Shown here: one piece after another, positions 1-8,830 of the stretch
How positions within the stretch are numbered: position 1 is the stretch's first letter
Layout: each line of letters starts with the position of its first letter
Program-made: the position numbers and the translations under genes
Notes under the pieces: model-generated
Told to the model about the DNA's origin: nothing
Database searches by the model: none
The model's input: the letters and a program-made list of their open reading frames with translations, nothing else
NCBI GenBank assembly: GCA_964509125.1
Contig: CAZDVZ010000004.1
Span: forward strand, 1-64,000
DNA: 64,000 nt
Source: SIG653 sp964509125
GTDB taxonomy: Bacteria > Bacillota > Clostridia > Oscillospirales > CAG-382
Direction of reading: 5' to 3'

Positions 1-156
1 GGCTTCATGTTTAATTTTTGCTTTTTCTTTTGAATTATTTATAATATAATCTACTGCCATAAAGCCAACATTGTGTCTTGTACCGGAATACTTATCACCG
101 GGATTCCCTAAACCAACTATAATATAGTCAACTGTACTTTTTTTAAAAAGTCCCAT
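1..156 (-). CDS. pth: Peptidyl-tRNA hydrolase (5' part, cut by window edge)
   Basis: This is the N-terminal 52 codons of a peptidyl-tRNA hydrolase, which releases tRNA from peptidyl-tRNAs that drop off ribosomes. The translation shows the family start with GLGNPG at residues 15-20 and the TRHNVGF motif containing the catalytic His28; Asn18 is the usual substrate-binding residue. The ATG at 156 is preceded by GGGAG. The gene lies 17 bp downstream of hslO on the same strand and is probably the next cistron of that operon. The C-terminal two thirds are outside the window, so integrity cannot be judged. Confidence 0.93.
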   Translation of the reverse strand, partial: MGLFKKSTVDYIIVGLGNPGDKYSGTRHNVGFMAVDYIINNSKEKAKIKHEA

Positions 157-173
157 ACAAACTCCCAATTCAC

Positions 174-1046
174 TTATTTCGCTTTATTTAATAGTTCAAC
201 AAGACGTTGCTTTGTGTAATTATATTTTTTATCGCAAAAACGACAAGTAATCTCTGTGGGCAAATCGTCATCTATCATGGACTGAAGTTCATCTTTTCCA
301 AGAGAGATCAACGCCCTATCCGTCTTGTCCTCGGAGCAATAACATCTGTATTCTGCATCGATACAATCAAAAACATCATACTCAATGCCCTTCATGTAAT
401 CAAAAATAATCTCTTCGGCGCATCCGTTTTTTAGAATTTCCGAAATGCTTCTGACTGATTGTAAATTGGTTTCAATCTTATCAATAAGCGTTTCATCTGC
501 AAACGGTAAAAGCTGAATAATGATCCCGCCCGCAATAATGCTGTCCCCTGTTTCGTTTGATGAAATTCCAAACGCACACACTGTGGGAATTTGTTCACTT
601 TCCGCATAATATGCAGCAATATCGGAAGAAATATCGCTGTTTTTTAAAACAGAAATACCTGAATATGGTTCAGATGTGCCTGTATCTCTAAGGACTTGAA
701 GAACTCCGTCTCCAATTGCAGAACTAATATCAGGTTTTCCGTATTTTCCAAGAGATATCTCAGCATCCGGATTAACCATATATCCCCTTACATTTCCCAT
801 ATAATCAGAAGATGCCAAAACAGTACCGGCGGGGCCATCTCCTTTAAAACTAACGGTAAGAAGATCTTTTTTGTCGCCCAAAAGACTGCCCATAAGTGAG
901 GCTGCAGTGAGCACACGCCCCATAATCAAATTTACAGCCATTGTATTCCCATGTATTTCAGCGGCTCTTTTAACAATTTTTGTAGAATCTATAGCAAGTA
1001 TCCTTGCAGAGCCATCAGATGTCATTGCTCTAACTAAATTTCCCAT
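174..1046 (-). CDS. hslO: Redox-regulated chaperone Hsp33
   Basis: This 290-residue protein matches the Hsp33 family, cytosolic holdases switched on by oxidation when a C-terminal zinc site is lost. The N-terminal substrate-binding domain is complete. The zinc site is visible as CYC at residues 235-237 and CRFC at 268-271, a CXC-X30-CXXC arrangement with all four cysteines present. Its start codon lies inside the 3' end of the upstream methyltransferase gene (13-bp overlap), which indicates translational coupling, and pth follows closely. The three genes probably share the promoter at 1796-1824. Confidence 0.95.
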   Translation of the reverse strand: MGNLVRAMTSDGSARILAIDSTKIVKRAAEIHGNTMAVNLIMGRVLTAASLMGSLLGDKKDLLTVSFKGDGPAGTVLASSDYMGNVRGYMVNPDAEISLGKYGKPDISSAIGDGVLQVLRDTGTSEPYSGISVLKNSDISSDIAAYYAESEQIPTVCAFGISSNETGDSIIAGGIIIQLLPFADETLIDKIETNLQSVRSISEILKNGCAEEIIFDYMKGIEYDVFDCIDAEYRCYCSEDKTDRALISLGKDELQSMIDDDLPTEITCRFCDKKYNYTKQRLVELLNKAK

Positions 1047-1777
1047 TGTTTTCTCCTGAATATATAATAATGTTTTAAATCTTCATAAGATGCTTCTTTC
1101 ATATTAAGATCACCATAGATTTTACAAAGTTCAAACCCTGAATCCTCTGCAATTTTAACAAAATCGTCGTCTGAATAATAATATTCTATTTGCGTTTCAT
1201 CATAACGACGATATGAATTTCCATTTTTTTGAAAAACAGTGATATCCATAATTAGGCTATTGGTGGACTCTGAATACTCGCTTTGATGAATAAGCATTCC
1301 ATATTTTGTTTCATTAACAAAAGATGACCCGTTCAATATATTTTTAAAACGATATTCCGTGCTCGCATCAAACACAAAAAGACCGCCGCCTTCTGTAAAA
1401 AGTGCAACCTGAGAAAATACTTTTTTTAGATCTTGTATAGTTTCCATGTAATTTAAACAATCACAAAAGCTAACGCATCCCTGAATTGTTCCGTAAAGTT
1501 CCAGCTGTCTCATATCTTGGTTTAGTAACAGAACTTTGCCGTCACATTTTCCCGATGCAACGGACAACATCTCGGAAGAAATATCAACTCCTATTGTTTG
1601 AAAATCTAACGCCAGCAAATTAGAAAGTTCTCCTGTTCCGCACCCCAAATCAAGAACGATCTCAACATCGCGCGTGCCGTACAAATCAATTGCATTTTTA
1701 TAAAAATTATAAAAGCCTTTAAAGTCTGCGCCATTATACGTATCGTAAAATTTATATAACATACTGAAATTTTCCAT
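1034..1777 (-). CDS. Class I SAM-dependent methyltransferase, substrate unknown
   Basis: This 247-residue protein has a Rossmann-type methyltransferase core. The SAM-binding motif I, VLDLGCGTGE, sits at residues 41-50, followed by an acidic motif II region and the NQDMRQL segment usual in small-molecule methyltransferases. I chose the ATG at 1777 over an in-frame ATG 39 bp upstream because AGAGGTG sits just before it. The gene overlaps hslO by 13 bp and has a good promoter upstream. The substrate cannot be told from sequence. The link with hslO suggests shared expression rather than a shared pathway. Confidence 0.85.
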   Translation of the reverse strand: MENFSMLYKFYDTYNGADFKGFYNFYKNAIDLYGTRDVEIVLDLGCGTGELSNLLALDFQTIGVDISSEMLSVASGKCDGKVLLLNQDMRQLELYGTIQGCVSFCDCLNYMETIQDLKKVFSQVALFTEGGGLFVFDASTEYRFKNILNGSSFVNETKYGMLIHQSEYSESTNSLIMDITVFQKNGNSYRRYDETQIEYYYSDDDFVKIAEDSGFELCKIYGDLNMKEASYEDLKHYYIFRRKQWEI

Positions 1778-1795
1778 TATGTACACCTCTATGGC

Positions 1796-1824
1796 ATTAT
1801 ACCATATTATTTTCAAAAGTACAA
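1796..1824 (-). promoter_or_regulatory. Sigma-A type promoter for methyltransferase-hslO-pth
   Basis: On the minus strand, TTGTAC (1819-1824) and TATAAT (1796-1801) are separated by 17 bp. The predicted start lies just upstream of the AGAGGTG ribosome binding site. It is back to back with the acetyltransferase promoter at 1844-1872. Confidence 0.75.
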
Positions 1825-1843
1825 GATGATTTCCCTATTTATC

Positions 1844-1872
1844 TTGACAAAAAAAGAAAAAAATATTATAAT
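1844..1872 (+). promoter_or_regulatory. Consensus sigma-A promoter for the Eis-like acetyltransferase
   Basis: TTGACA (1844-1849) and TATAAT (1867-1872) are both perfect and separated by 17 bp. AAGGAGG follows at 1888-1894 and the ATG at 1901. Confidence 0.88.
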
Positions 1873-1900
1873 CAAGTTATCCATATTAAGGAGGATTTTT

Positions 1901-3055
1901 ATGTATAAAGTTGAAAGAGCATCTGAAAATGATGTTAATGAAATTATTGAAGTTGCAAACAGAATTTTTGCGGGAGACGATAATACATATTTTCAGACAT
2001 ATCATCCTGCATTATACAAAGACGGTGTAAATACCGCCACAGACCACATTATAATAAGAGAAGACGGCAAAATCAAAGGTATACTCGGACTTTTTCCTTC
2101 AGTTATGAACATTATGGGAGAAAAAATTGATGTTATTGGTCTTGGAACAATGTGCGTTGAAAAAGAATGTCGCGGAAAAGGCTACATGAAAGAGATTATG
2201 GAAGAAATGCTTCGTTGTCTTAAAGAATCCAACACCCCTATTTCAATCTTAGGTGGCAGAAGGCAACGCTATGAGTATTACGGCTTTACCCCCGCAGCTT
2301 TTTGCTCAAACTTTTATTTCAACCAAGATAATGCGAAACATATTTTTGCAGGAGATATCAAAACAACATATACATTTGAAGTTCCAAACGGTACAGAGAA
2401 GGAATACTTTGAAAAATGTTTAAAACTTTACAGCCGCAGAAGCGCTTATACAGAAAGAACGGCAGAAGGGTTTTATGATTGCATTCGTAATTGCAGAACC
2501 AAACCTTTGTTTATTTTCAAAGATGGAGAATTTTGCGGTTATGCTTGTGTGTCCGCATCCACAGGCGAAATTTTTGAATATGAACTTTCAGACAATAAAG
2601 ATAGTTGCAGAATGTTGAAAGATTACATAAAAGCTTTTGACTACAAAGGAGTTTCTGTAAAACAGATCTTTAATTTTGAAAGAGAAAAGCTTAAATCTCT
2701 CGCAAAAGTATGTGAAGGGAATCATATTACAGGGGCGGACAGCTATTTTATACAAGACTATGTTAAAATTGTCTCTGCGTTTGCAAAGCTTAAAGCATCA
2801 TACACAAACATCCCCGATGGAAATGTTGTGATTGATATTGAGGGAATTCAAAAAATCCTTATTAAAGCCAAAAATGGTGAAATAACCGTTACCGAAACGG
2901 AGGAAAAAGCCGATCTCACCATTCCACCACTTGATGCGATCTCTGCATTTTTTGGGCAAGGAGCATTTACGCTGGGATATTCCGAAAAGCTTCCGGGATT
3001 TGCAAATGCACTTTTCCCACTTCCACTCTTTTTTTCTGTGCCGGATATGATTTAA
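1901..3055 (+). CDS. GNAT-family N-acetyltransferase, Eis-like multidomain
   Basis: This 384-residue protein starts with a GNAT domain whose acetyl-CoA loop reads CRGKGYM at residues 90-96, after the beta-strand IGLGTMCVE. The length is more than twice that of a single GNAT domain. The middle segment looks like a degenerate second acetyltransferase unit. The C-terminal hundred residues, with alternating strands and GQGAFTLGY near the end, resemble an SCP2-like domain. This GNAT-GNAT-SCP2 order is that of Eis-like proteins, some of which acetylate aminoglycosides or protein lysines. The substrate here is unknown. The ATG at 1901 has an ideal AAGGAGG. A terminator follows, so the gene is probably monocistronic. 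Confidence 0.82.
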   Translation: MYKVERASENDVNEIIEVANRIFAGDDNTYFQTYHPALYKDGVNTATDHIIIREDGKIKGILGLFPSVMNIMGEKIDVIGLGTMCVEKECRGKGYMKEIMEEMLRCLKESNTPISILGGRRQRYEYYGFTPAAFCSNFYFNQDNAKHIFAGDIKTTYTFEVPNGTEKEYFEKCLKLYSRRSAYTERTAEGFYDCIRNCRTKPLFIFKDGEFCGYACVSASTGEIFEYELSDNKDSCRMLKDYIKAFDYKGVSVKQIFNFEREKLKSLAKVCEGNHITGADSYFIQDYVKIVSAFAKLKASYTNIPDGNVVIDIEGIQKILIKAKNGEITVTETEEKADLTIPPLDAISAFFGQGAFTLGYSEKLPGFANALFPLPLFFSVPDMI

Positions 3056-3082
3056 ATAATAAATGTAATAAAATTTTCATTT

Positions 3083-3115
3083 GAGCAGTATATTTAGGTA
3101 TGCTGCTCATTTTTT
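3083..3115 (+). terminator. Rho-independent terminator after the acetyltransferase
   Basis: GAGCAGTATA (3083-3092) pairs with TATGCTGCTC (3099-3108) through one G-U pair and a six-base loop. An AT-rich stretch with six T residues follows. Confidence 0.8.
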
Positions 3116-3137
3116 CACAAAACAAAAGGAGACAGGT

Positions 3138-4301
3138 ATGAAAAAAATTGTTGCATTTATTTTAGCTTTATCATTTTTACTGTTTTTAACATTTGTACCG
3201 TTGTTTTCTCCCAAAGCAATGCCAACTCTTTCTGCAGTTTCACCAACAATAAAATCTAATGGTTTTGAAGAGATAGAACTATCAATTTCCGCAGAAAAAG
3301 CAATTCTAATGGATATGCAAACAGGTTTTGTATTGTTTGCAAAAGACGCAGATGTTCCCGGAGGAATCGCAAGCACTACAAAGATTATGACGGCAATAAT
3401 TATTTTGGAAAACATGGAAAAAAATGATACTATTACGGTTACAAAAGAATCTGTAGGAATAGAAGGATCGTCAATATACTTATCCGAAGGTGAAGTATTT
3501 ACCGTAGATTCACTATTATTTGGATTGTTATTAGAATCCGGTAATGATGCTGCCACAGCGCTTGCAATAGGCTGCGAAGGCTCCATTGATAAATTCTCCG
3601 AATTAATGAATAAAAAAGCAGAAGAACTCGGAATGACAAATACCAATTTTACAAATCCCCATGGTTTGTGGGATGATATGCATTATTCAACTGCGAGAGA
3701 TATGGCGATTCTCACTTCATATGCTATGAAAAGCAACGATTTTAGACAATATGTTTCAACTGTCAAGACAACTATCAAACCTCAAAACGGCGAATACGTG
3801 AGATATCTCTACAACCACAATAAGCTATTACAAAATTTTGAAGGAACAACAGGAGTCAAAACAGGATATACAAAAAAGTCAGGAAGATGTCTTGTATCAA
3901 CAGCAGAGAGGAACGAGACGGAACTGATATGCATAACATTAAATGGCACAGATCATTGGAACGATCATAAATCTTTGCTCTCAAAAGGTTTTGAAATGTT
4001 TGAAAAACGCATACTTGCCCAAGCAGGCCAGTATGCGTCTGAAATAACTGTAGTCGGTGGAAATAAAAATTTTGTATATGCTACAAATATATCCAACATT
4101 GAATTGTTGCTTCCCAAAGATGTAGAATTATCTGTAAAAATTGTATCTCCTGCTTTTGTATATGCGCCCATAAAAAAAGGAGATATTGTAGGTGAAATAA
4201 GAATATATTTCAAAGAAAAACACATATACTCATATCCGTTATGTGCCTCTGAAAATGTAGAGGTTGAAAAAATATCTTTTTTTCAAAAAATATTTACGTA
4301 A
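3138..4301 (+). CDS. D-alanyl-D-alanine carboxypeptidase (low-molecular-weight PBP)
   Basis: This 387-residue exported penicillin-binding protein trims terminal D-Ala from peptidoglycan stem peptides. The N terminus has a lysine pair and a hydrophobic segment at residues 4-23, typical of a signal peptide. The three active-site motifs are intact: S79-TT-K82, SGN at 134-136 and KTG at 241-243. The C-terminal region fits the beta-rich PBP5 domain, although I do not see a clear membrane-anchoring amphipathic helix. The ATG at 3138 follows AAAGGAG. Whether it belongs to the vegetative DacA or the sporulation DacB/DacF type cannot be decided here. It converges on proB with only 3 bp between stop codons. 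Confidence 0.92.
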   Translation: MKKIVAFILALSFLLFLTFVPLFSPKAMPTLSAVSPTIKSNGFEEIELSISAEKAILMDMQTGFVLFAKDADVPGGIASTTKIMTAIIILENMEKNDTITVTKESVGIEGSSIYLSEGEVFTVDSLLFGLLLESGNDAATALAIGCEGSIDKFSELMNKKAEELGMTNTNFTNPHGLWDDMHYSTARDMAILTSYAMKSNDFRQYVSTVKTTIKPQNGEYVRYLYNHNKLLQNFEGTTGVKTGYTKKSGRCLVSTAERNETELICITLNGTDHWNDHKSLLSKGFEMFEKRILAQAGQYASEITVVGGNKNFVYATNISNIELLLPKDVELSVKIVSPAFVYAPIKKGDIVGEIRIYFKEKHIYSYPLCASENVEVEKISFFQKIFT

Positions 4302-4304
4302 AAA

Positions 4305-5093
4305 TTACTCCGCAGAAAAAAATGTACCTTTATATTCGCCCTTCATAATATCATATAAAATTTCAGGATTAGCTCCGTTGGCAATTATCATAGGGATTCC
4401 GCAACACACACACATACTTGCGGCTTCAAGCTTTGCAAGCATCCCTCCTGTACCTCTCTCGGTTCCGGCACCACCGGCAAATTTAAAGATAGAGTCGTCA
4501 AGTTTTTTCACCACGGGAATGAGTTCGGCATCGCTGTTTGTTCTGGGATTCTTGTTATAAAGTCCATCAATGTCCGTCAAATTAATAACAAGATCAGCTT
4601 TACACAAAATAGCTACAATAGCAGAAAGGGAATCATTTCCTCCAAATTTAATTTGTTCACTTGAGACGGTATCATTTTCATTCACTATTGGTATACACCT
4701 TTGTGAAAGTAAAACCGAAAATGTCATTTGAGCATTATGACGCCTCGACTCATCGTCAATAACATCTTTAGTTAACAAAACCTGAGCGATTTTATGACCA
4801 TAAAATCCAAACTCTTCGTTGTACATATTAATTAATTCACACTGACCGACAGCGGCGGCCGCTTGTTTCTCTTCAACTGTCATATTTGAAGGATGGTAAC
4901 CCATTTTTCCCAAACCGGCACTTACCGCTCCCGACGACACGAGTATAAACTCTTTGCCGCTATTTTGCAGGTCTGAAATACATTTAACAAGGGTTTCTAT
5001 TTTTCTAATGTTCAAATGTCCTGTTGGATATGTAAGTGTTGAAGTGCCAACCTTAACTACGATTCTTTTGTATTTATCAATGTTATTATTCAT
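4305..5093 (-). CDS. proB: Glutamate 5-kinase (short form without PUA domain)
   Basis: This 262-residue amino-acid kinase phosphorylates glutamate in the first step of proline synthesis. The N-terminal VVKVGTSTL, the VSSGAVSAGLGKMG loop and the FGGNDSLSA and GTERGTGGMLAKLEAA segments are those of ProB. Typical enterobacterial ProB is about 367 residues with a C-terminal PUA domain; this one ends after the kinase domain, a form also found in other bacteria. No proA is adjacent, so glutamate-5-semialdehyde dehydrogenase must be encoded elsewhere. The start codon touches the coaD stop, indicating coupling within the uvrC-rsmD-coaD-proB unit. Confidence 0.93.
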   Translation of the reverse strand: MNNNIDKYKRIVVKVGTSTLTYPTGHLNIRKIETLVKCISDLQNSGKEFILVSSGAVSAGLGKMGYHPSNMTVEEKQAAAAVGQCELINMYNEEFGFYGHKIAQVLLTKDVIDDESRRHNAQMTFSVLLSQRCIPIVNENDTVSSEQIKFGGNDSLSAIVAILCKADLVINLTDIDGLYNKNPRTNSDAELIPVVKKLDDSIFKFAGGAGTERGTGGMLAKLEAASMCVCCGIPMIIANGANPEILYDIMKGEYKGTFFSAE

Positions 5094-5582
5094 TTAAATA
5101 GTCTCCTGACGTATAATAGACTTAATCCTATATGCAACAGCGTCAGGCACATACTTTTCAATGGGCTTTCCTGCCTTTATTAGCTCACGAACCAATGAAG
5201 ATGTAACGAAAGTGTCCTCGCTGTGAGATGCTAAAAACAAAGTTTCAACACCATTTATCATAAAATTGCTTTCAGCTTGCAAATGCTCATAATCAAAGTC
5301 TGATGAATATCTAAGGCCTTTTACAATAACCGCATTTTTTTCTTTTGCAACATCAGCTATCAATCCATCGTAAAAAATCGGTTCAATATTGTCTTCTTCC
5401 TTGAAAACCAAGGAAAGCATCTCGAAACGATCTTTAAGATCAAACATAGTATTTTTCTCACAATTGACCCCGATAACAACATAAACTTTAGAAAAAAGTT
5501 CTGCTACTCTTTTGATTAAAGTTTCGTGACCCAAAGTCAAGGGATCAAAAGTTCCCGCAACAATGGCAACATCTTTTTTCAT
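5094..5582 (-). CDS. coaD: Phosphopantetheine adenylyltransferase
   Basis: This 162-residue enzyme transfers AMP to 4'-phosphopantetheine, the penultimate step of coenzyme A synthesis. The nucleotidyltransferase motif GTFDPLTLGH at residues 10-19 carries the T/HxGH signature. The VKGLRYSSDFDYEHLQ segment and the C-terminal TSSLVREL are also family hallmarks. Length is normal. It sits 4 bp after rsmD, the usual rsmD-coaD pairing in Gram-positive bacteria. The last CoA enzyme gene, coaE, is in the same window at 22992-23591. Confidence 0.96.
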   Translation of the reverse strand: MKKDVAIVAGTFDPLTLGHETLIKRVAELFSKVYVVIGVNCEKNTMFDLKDRFEMLSLVFKEEDNIEPIFYDGLIADVAKEKNAVIVKGLRYSSDFDYEHLQAESNFMINGVETLFLASHSEDTFVTSSLVRELIKAGKPIEKYVPDAVAYRIKSIIRQETI

Positions 5583-5586
5583 AGTT

Positions 5587-6126
5587 TTATCTCCTGAAAA
5601 TGGTTACATATATTTTGCCATACCTGTAAATCTTATTCTTCCAATTATCCATAGGAACGGGGATTCCTGTGGGTGAGCTTTCACAAACAATTATAGCATC
5701 ATCGGACAATATATCTGCTTCAATAATATTTTTCAACACCTGATCAAGAACACCATCTTTGTAAGGGGGATCTAAAAAAACCAGAGAAAATTTTTCTTTA
5801 TTTGCAACAGATTTAACATACGCTTTCCAATCCATGCAAGCAACAACACATTTTCCAAAAAGTTTTGTATTTTGTGCATTTGTTTTTATTACATTACACG
5901 CATCTCTTGAATTGTCAATAATAACAGCCTTTTGCGCGCCTCTGCTAAGAGCTTCTAAAGCCATTTGACCGCATCCTCCGAAAAGGTCAAGCACACTTCT
6001 TTCATACAAATCAAATTGTATAGCAGAAAAAACGCCTTCTTTTACGATTTCGGTTGTAGGTCTTGTATCCTCGCCCGATAGAGTTTGTATCTTAGTCCCT
6101 TTTGCTGTACCTGTTATAATCCTCAT
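5587..6126 (-). CDS. rsmD: 16S rRNA (guanine966-N2)-methyltransferase
   Basis: This 179-residue methyltransferase matches RsmD, which modifies G966 of 16S rRNA during 30S assembly. Visible features are the MRIITGTAKG start, the RPTTEIVKEGVFSAI helix, the SAM-binding DLFGGCGQMALEALSRG and the catalytic DPPY motif in LVFLDPPYKDG. It lies between uvrC (9 bp upstream) and coaD (4 bp downstream) on the same strand, consistent with one transcript. Confidence 0.95.
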   Translation of the reverse strand: MRIITGTAKGTKIQTLSGEDTRPTTEIVKEGVFSAIQFDLYERSVLDLFGGCGQMALEALSRGAQKAVIIDNSRDACNVIKTNAQNTKLFGKCVVACMDWKAYVKSVANKEKFSLVFLDPPYKDGVLDQVLKNIIEADILSDDAIIVCESSPTGIPVPMDNWKNKIYRYGKIYVTIFRR

Positions 6127-6135
6127 ATCTTTTTC

Positions 6136-7947
6136 CTATTTTTTAAAATATTCATAAACTGCTTTCGCTGCAGTTTTACTAACACCTTTTACTTCGGCAA
6201 GCTCCTCTTCCGAAGCGTTTTTTATACCTTTCAGACCGCCAAAATACGAAAGCAAAGCTTTTGCGGTTTTTTCACCAACACCGCTGATTTTTTCAAGTGA
6301 GCTTTTTTTCACACTTTTTCTTCTTTTGGCATCCATACGAGTTATTGCAACTCTATGTGCCTCTTCTTGAATCTTATACACAAAAGTAAAAACATCTTTC
6401 ATATTGGCTATTGAAATTTCATTTTTACCATCTGTAAGTGTTCTTGTTTTATGATGTTCGTCTTTAACCATTCCAAAAACAGGTATGGTTACACCGCACT
6501 GAGAAATGACGCCCTTGACAGCGCTAACTTGACCTTCACCCCCATCAACCAATATAAGATCCGGGTACTCCCAGCCTTTCTCTTTATGGGAAAGGCGCCT
6601 CGTTAATGCTTCACGCATGGCGCCAAAGTCATCTTGTCCCTCGGTTGTTTTAATATTAAATGTTCGATATTTTCCGCGCTGAAACTTTCCATCACACAAC
6701 ACAATCATAGAAGCGGTAATATAATCATCTCCGCTATTCGAAATGTCGTATGCTTCAATTCTCTCTGCCAGACCTTTTAAATCCAAAAGTTTTGAAAACT
6801 CAGAAAGAAAAATTCCATTTTTTTCTTTTTCACGACGTTCACGTAAAACTGTTTCTTTTGCATTGGCAGAAGCCTGAGCCGAAAGCCTTTTTTTATCTCC
6901 TATCTTTGGAACTAAAACAGTTGTAGCCCTACCCATTTCTTCTTTAAAAAAGTGAGTCAAAAGACGTGAATCATCTTCATCCATGGGATAATCCACCCAA
7001 ATCTCTTTAGGAACAAACTGTCTTGTTTTATAATAATCTATGAGTAAAGTGACAAGGGATTCCGACGTAATTATTTCCCTTGCACCAAAAGAATGTTCTT
7101 CTTTATCAACAATAGCGCCGCCCCTGACAAAAAGCCAAACAATGGAGCCTCCCATATCATCAACATACAATCCGACAATATCTGCCTCGGTGTCGATAGA
7201 GGCAACAATATGTTGCTTATCGTCAATTTTTTTTATGGCAAACAAAAAATCGCGAAATTTTGCCGCTGACTCAAAGTTCTGTTCTTCAGAGGCTTTATTC
7301 ATCTTTTCTGTAAGATCTGACGCTAATTTATTATAATCGCCTTTAAAAACATGAACGGCATCAGAAATACGCTCGTTATATTCGGTGACAGAAACATTGC
7401 CTGTACACACACCGCTACATCTCTTAATATGAAAATTAAGACACGGTCGCGAGCCTTTTTTGATGTCGTTCGGAAATTTCTTATTGCAAACCGGGAGCAT
7501 AAAAGCACGCTTTGCCGCATCAATGATGTTTTTTGCCACACCGGCCGAAGTGAAAGGGCCAAAATATTTTGCGTCTTTATGAACACGATCATGCTCAATA
7601 GTTATCCTTGGATATTCTTCGCACGTAACACAAATATAAGGATACCCCTTCGAATCTTTTAGTTTAATATTGTAGTATGGCATATATTGCTTAATGAAAC
7701 GATTTTCAAGAAGCAATGCTTCTAATTCTGTAGAAGTGTGATACACATCAAAATCATATACAGATGAAACCATTTTCAAAGTTTTTCCTGTATGATTTGC
7801 AGATGGCAGAAAATAACTACTCACCCTGTTCTTTAATGCTTTTGATTTTCCCACATATATAACCGTTCCCTCGGCGTTCTTCATTATATAAACACCGGGA
7901 GTGGTGGGAAGTGTATTCGCCTTTTGTAAAAGATCCCACCTATTCAT
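6136..7947 (-). CDS. uvrC: UvrABC excinuclease subunit C
   Basis: This 603-residue protein makes both incisions in nucleotide excision repair. Domain order is visible: an N-terminal GIY-YIG nuclease (GVYIMKNAEGTVIYVGKSK near residue 20), a cysteine-containing segment around residues 155-180, a UVR motif near residues 200-235 that binds UvrB, an RNase H-like C-terminal nuclease with ILVDGGEGQ, and helix-hairpin-helix motifs in the last 60 residues (ISGVGEKTAKALL and VKGVSKTAAKAV). Length is normal. uvrA and uvrB are not in the window. It follows hpr by 18 bp. Confidence 0.97.
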   Translation of the reverse strand: MNRWDLLQKANTLPTTPGVYIMKNAEGTVIYVGKSKALKNRVSSYFLPSANHTGKTLKMVSSVYDFDVYHTSTELEALLLENRFIKQYMPYYNIKLKDSKGYPYICVTCEEYPRITIEHDRVHKDAKYFGPFTSAGVAKNIIDAAKRAFMLPVCNKKFPNDIKKGSRPCLNFHIKRCSGVCTGNVSVTEYNERISDAVHVFKGDYNKLASDLTEKMNKASEEQNFESAAKFRDFLFAIKKIDDKQHIVASIDTEADIVGLYVDDMGGSIVWLFVRGGAIVDKEEHSFGAREIITSESLVTLLIDYYKTRQFVPKEIWVDYPMDEDDSRLLTHFFKEEMGRATTVLVPKIGDKKRLSAQASANAKETVLRERREKEKNGIFLSEFSKLLDLKGLAERIEAYDISNSGDDYITASMIVLCDGKFQRGKYRTFNIKTTEGQDDFGAMREALTRRLSHKEKGWEYPDLILVDGGEGQVSAVKGVISQCGVTIPVFGMVKDEHHKTRTLTDGKNEISIANMKDVFTFVYKIQEEAHRVAITRMDAKRRKSVKKSSLEKISGVGEKTAKALLSYFGGLKGIKNASEEELAEVKGVSKTAAKAVYEYFKK

Positions 7948-7965
7948 AACTTACCGTTTCTCAAA

Positions 7966-8229
7966 TTATCCGGCAAAACCGTTAAGGATAAGTTCAGCAA
8001 GCCCCTCGATGGCTTGTTCCTCGTCCTCACCGTCAGCCATAATCGTAATTACATCGTCTTTATCTATTCCCATGGAAAGCACGCCCAAAAGACTCTTTCC
8101 ATTGGCCTTTTTATTTCCAAGTTGAATCCAAAGAGAGCTTTTATATGTATTCGCTCTTTGAATAAAATAAGTTGCACTTCTTGCATGAAGTCCTTCAATA
8201 TTAGTAATTGTAATTGTTTTAGAAACCAT
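7966..8229 (-). CDS. HPr-family phosphocarrier protein
   Basis: This 87-residue protein has the HPr fold. His15, the residue phosphorylated by enzyme I in the sugar phosphotransferase system, is present in GLHARSAT, and Ser46, the HPr kinase target, is present in NGKSLLGVLSMG. The usual HARPA sequence after the active His reads HARSA, a substitution seen in some clostridial second HPr paralogs. It may therefore be a regulatory or accessory HPr rather than the main PtsH. No enzyme I or HPr kinase gene is nearby. It is first in the transcript leading into uvrC and has a strong promoter at 8311-8339. Confidence 0.88.
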   Translation of the reverse strand: MVSKTITITNIEGLHARSATYFIQRANTYKSSLWIQLGNKKANGKSLLGVLSMGIDKDDVITIMADGEDEEQAIEGLAELILNGFAG

Positions 8230-8310
8230 AATAACTCTCCTATGAATTAATGTTTTCGCCTTTCACCGCGGGAGCGTATGAAGAAATTTTGATGCTCAAA
8301 ACCTATTATA

Positions 8311-8339
8311 ATTATATCAAATTTAGCAAAAAAAATCAA
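8311..8339 (-). promoter_or_regulatory. Sigma-A promoter for hpr-uvrC-rsmD-coaD-proB
   Basis: On the minus strand, TTGATT (8334-8339) and TATAAT (8311-8316) lie 17 bp apart, with an extended TGA just before the -10 box. The 182-bp gap between the second DUF4330 gene and hpr otherwise shows only AT-rich sequence and an AGGAGAG before the hpr ATG. Confidence 0.78.
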
Positions 8340-8411
8340 CGCATATTTTAAGCTAAAAACAGACAAAAAAAGCTCAATTTAAAAAACAGTTTTGTTACTT
8401 TTGACTAAAAA

Positions 8412-8822
8412 CTATTGTATTTCTATTGAAATAATTTCAATTTCAAAAACCATAGCGCTGTTTTCAACAATGAATTTTTTTCCGGGAACAACAAAATACT
8501 CTCCTGAAATATAAAATCCGTTTTCCTTTTCTCTTCCTTTGACAACAACAGCACCTTTTAACTCAAGTTTGCTTTCATCATACTTTATCTTTGATATAGA
8601 GCCGGCACTGATATCGCTTCCGGAAAACGTCAGTTTATTAAAATCAAAAACAGTGTTGTACATTTCGTCTGTAATTTCAGTTGCTTTAAAAATGTATTCT
8701 ACAGTTTTCTCTTTGTATATAAACTCTGTTCTTATATCATCCCAGAAAATAGCCATAGCAATAATTATTATTGACAACAAAATTATAGAAAAGTCCAATA
8801 TATTAAACTTCATCTTTTTCAT
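8412..8822 (-). CDS. DUF4330 membrane-anchored protein, second copy
   Basis: This protein of about 136 residues has a short basic N terminus, one hydrophobic helix (LDFSIILLSIIIIAMAIFW) and an extracytoplasmic beta-rich domain, the layout of the DUF4330 family. Function is unknown. I chose ATG at 8822 because GAGG precedes it; an in-frame GTG at 8834 would overlap the upstream stop codon but lacks a ribosome binding site. It lies directly after another DUF4330 gene and a polysaccharide-polymerase-like gene. The two DUF4330 copies differ clearly in sequence, so this is an old duplication or a two-subunit arrangement. Confidence 0.75.
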   Translation of the reverse strand: MKKMKFNILDFSIILLSIIIIAMAIFWDDIRTEFIYKEKTVEYIFKATEITDEMYNTVFDFNKLTFSGSDISAGSISKIKYDESKLELKGAVVVKGREKENGFYISGEYFVVPGKKFIVENSAMVFEIEIISIEIQ

Positions 8823-8830
8823 ACGAGGCC

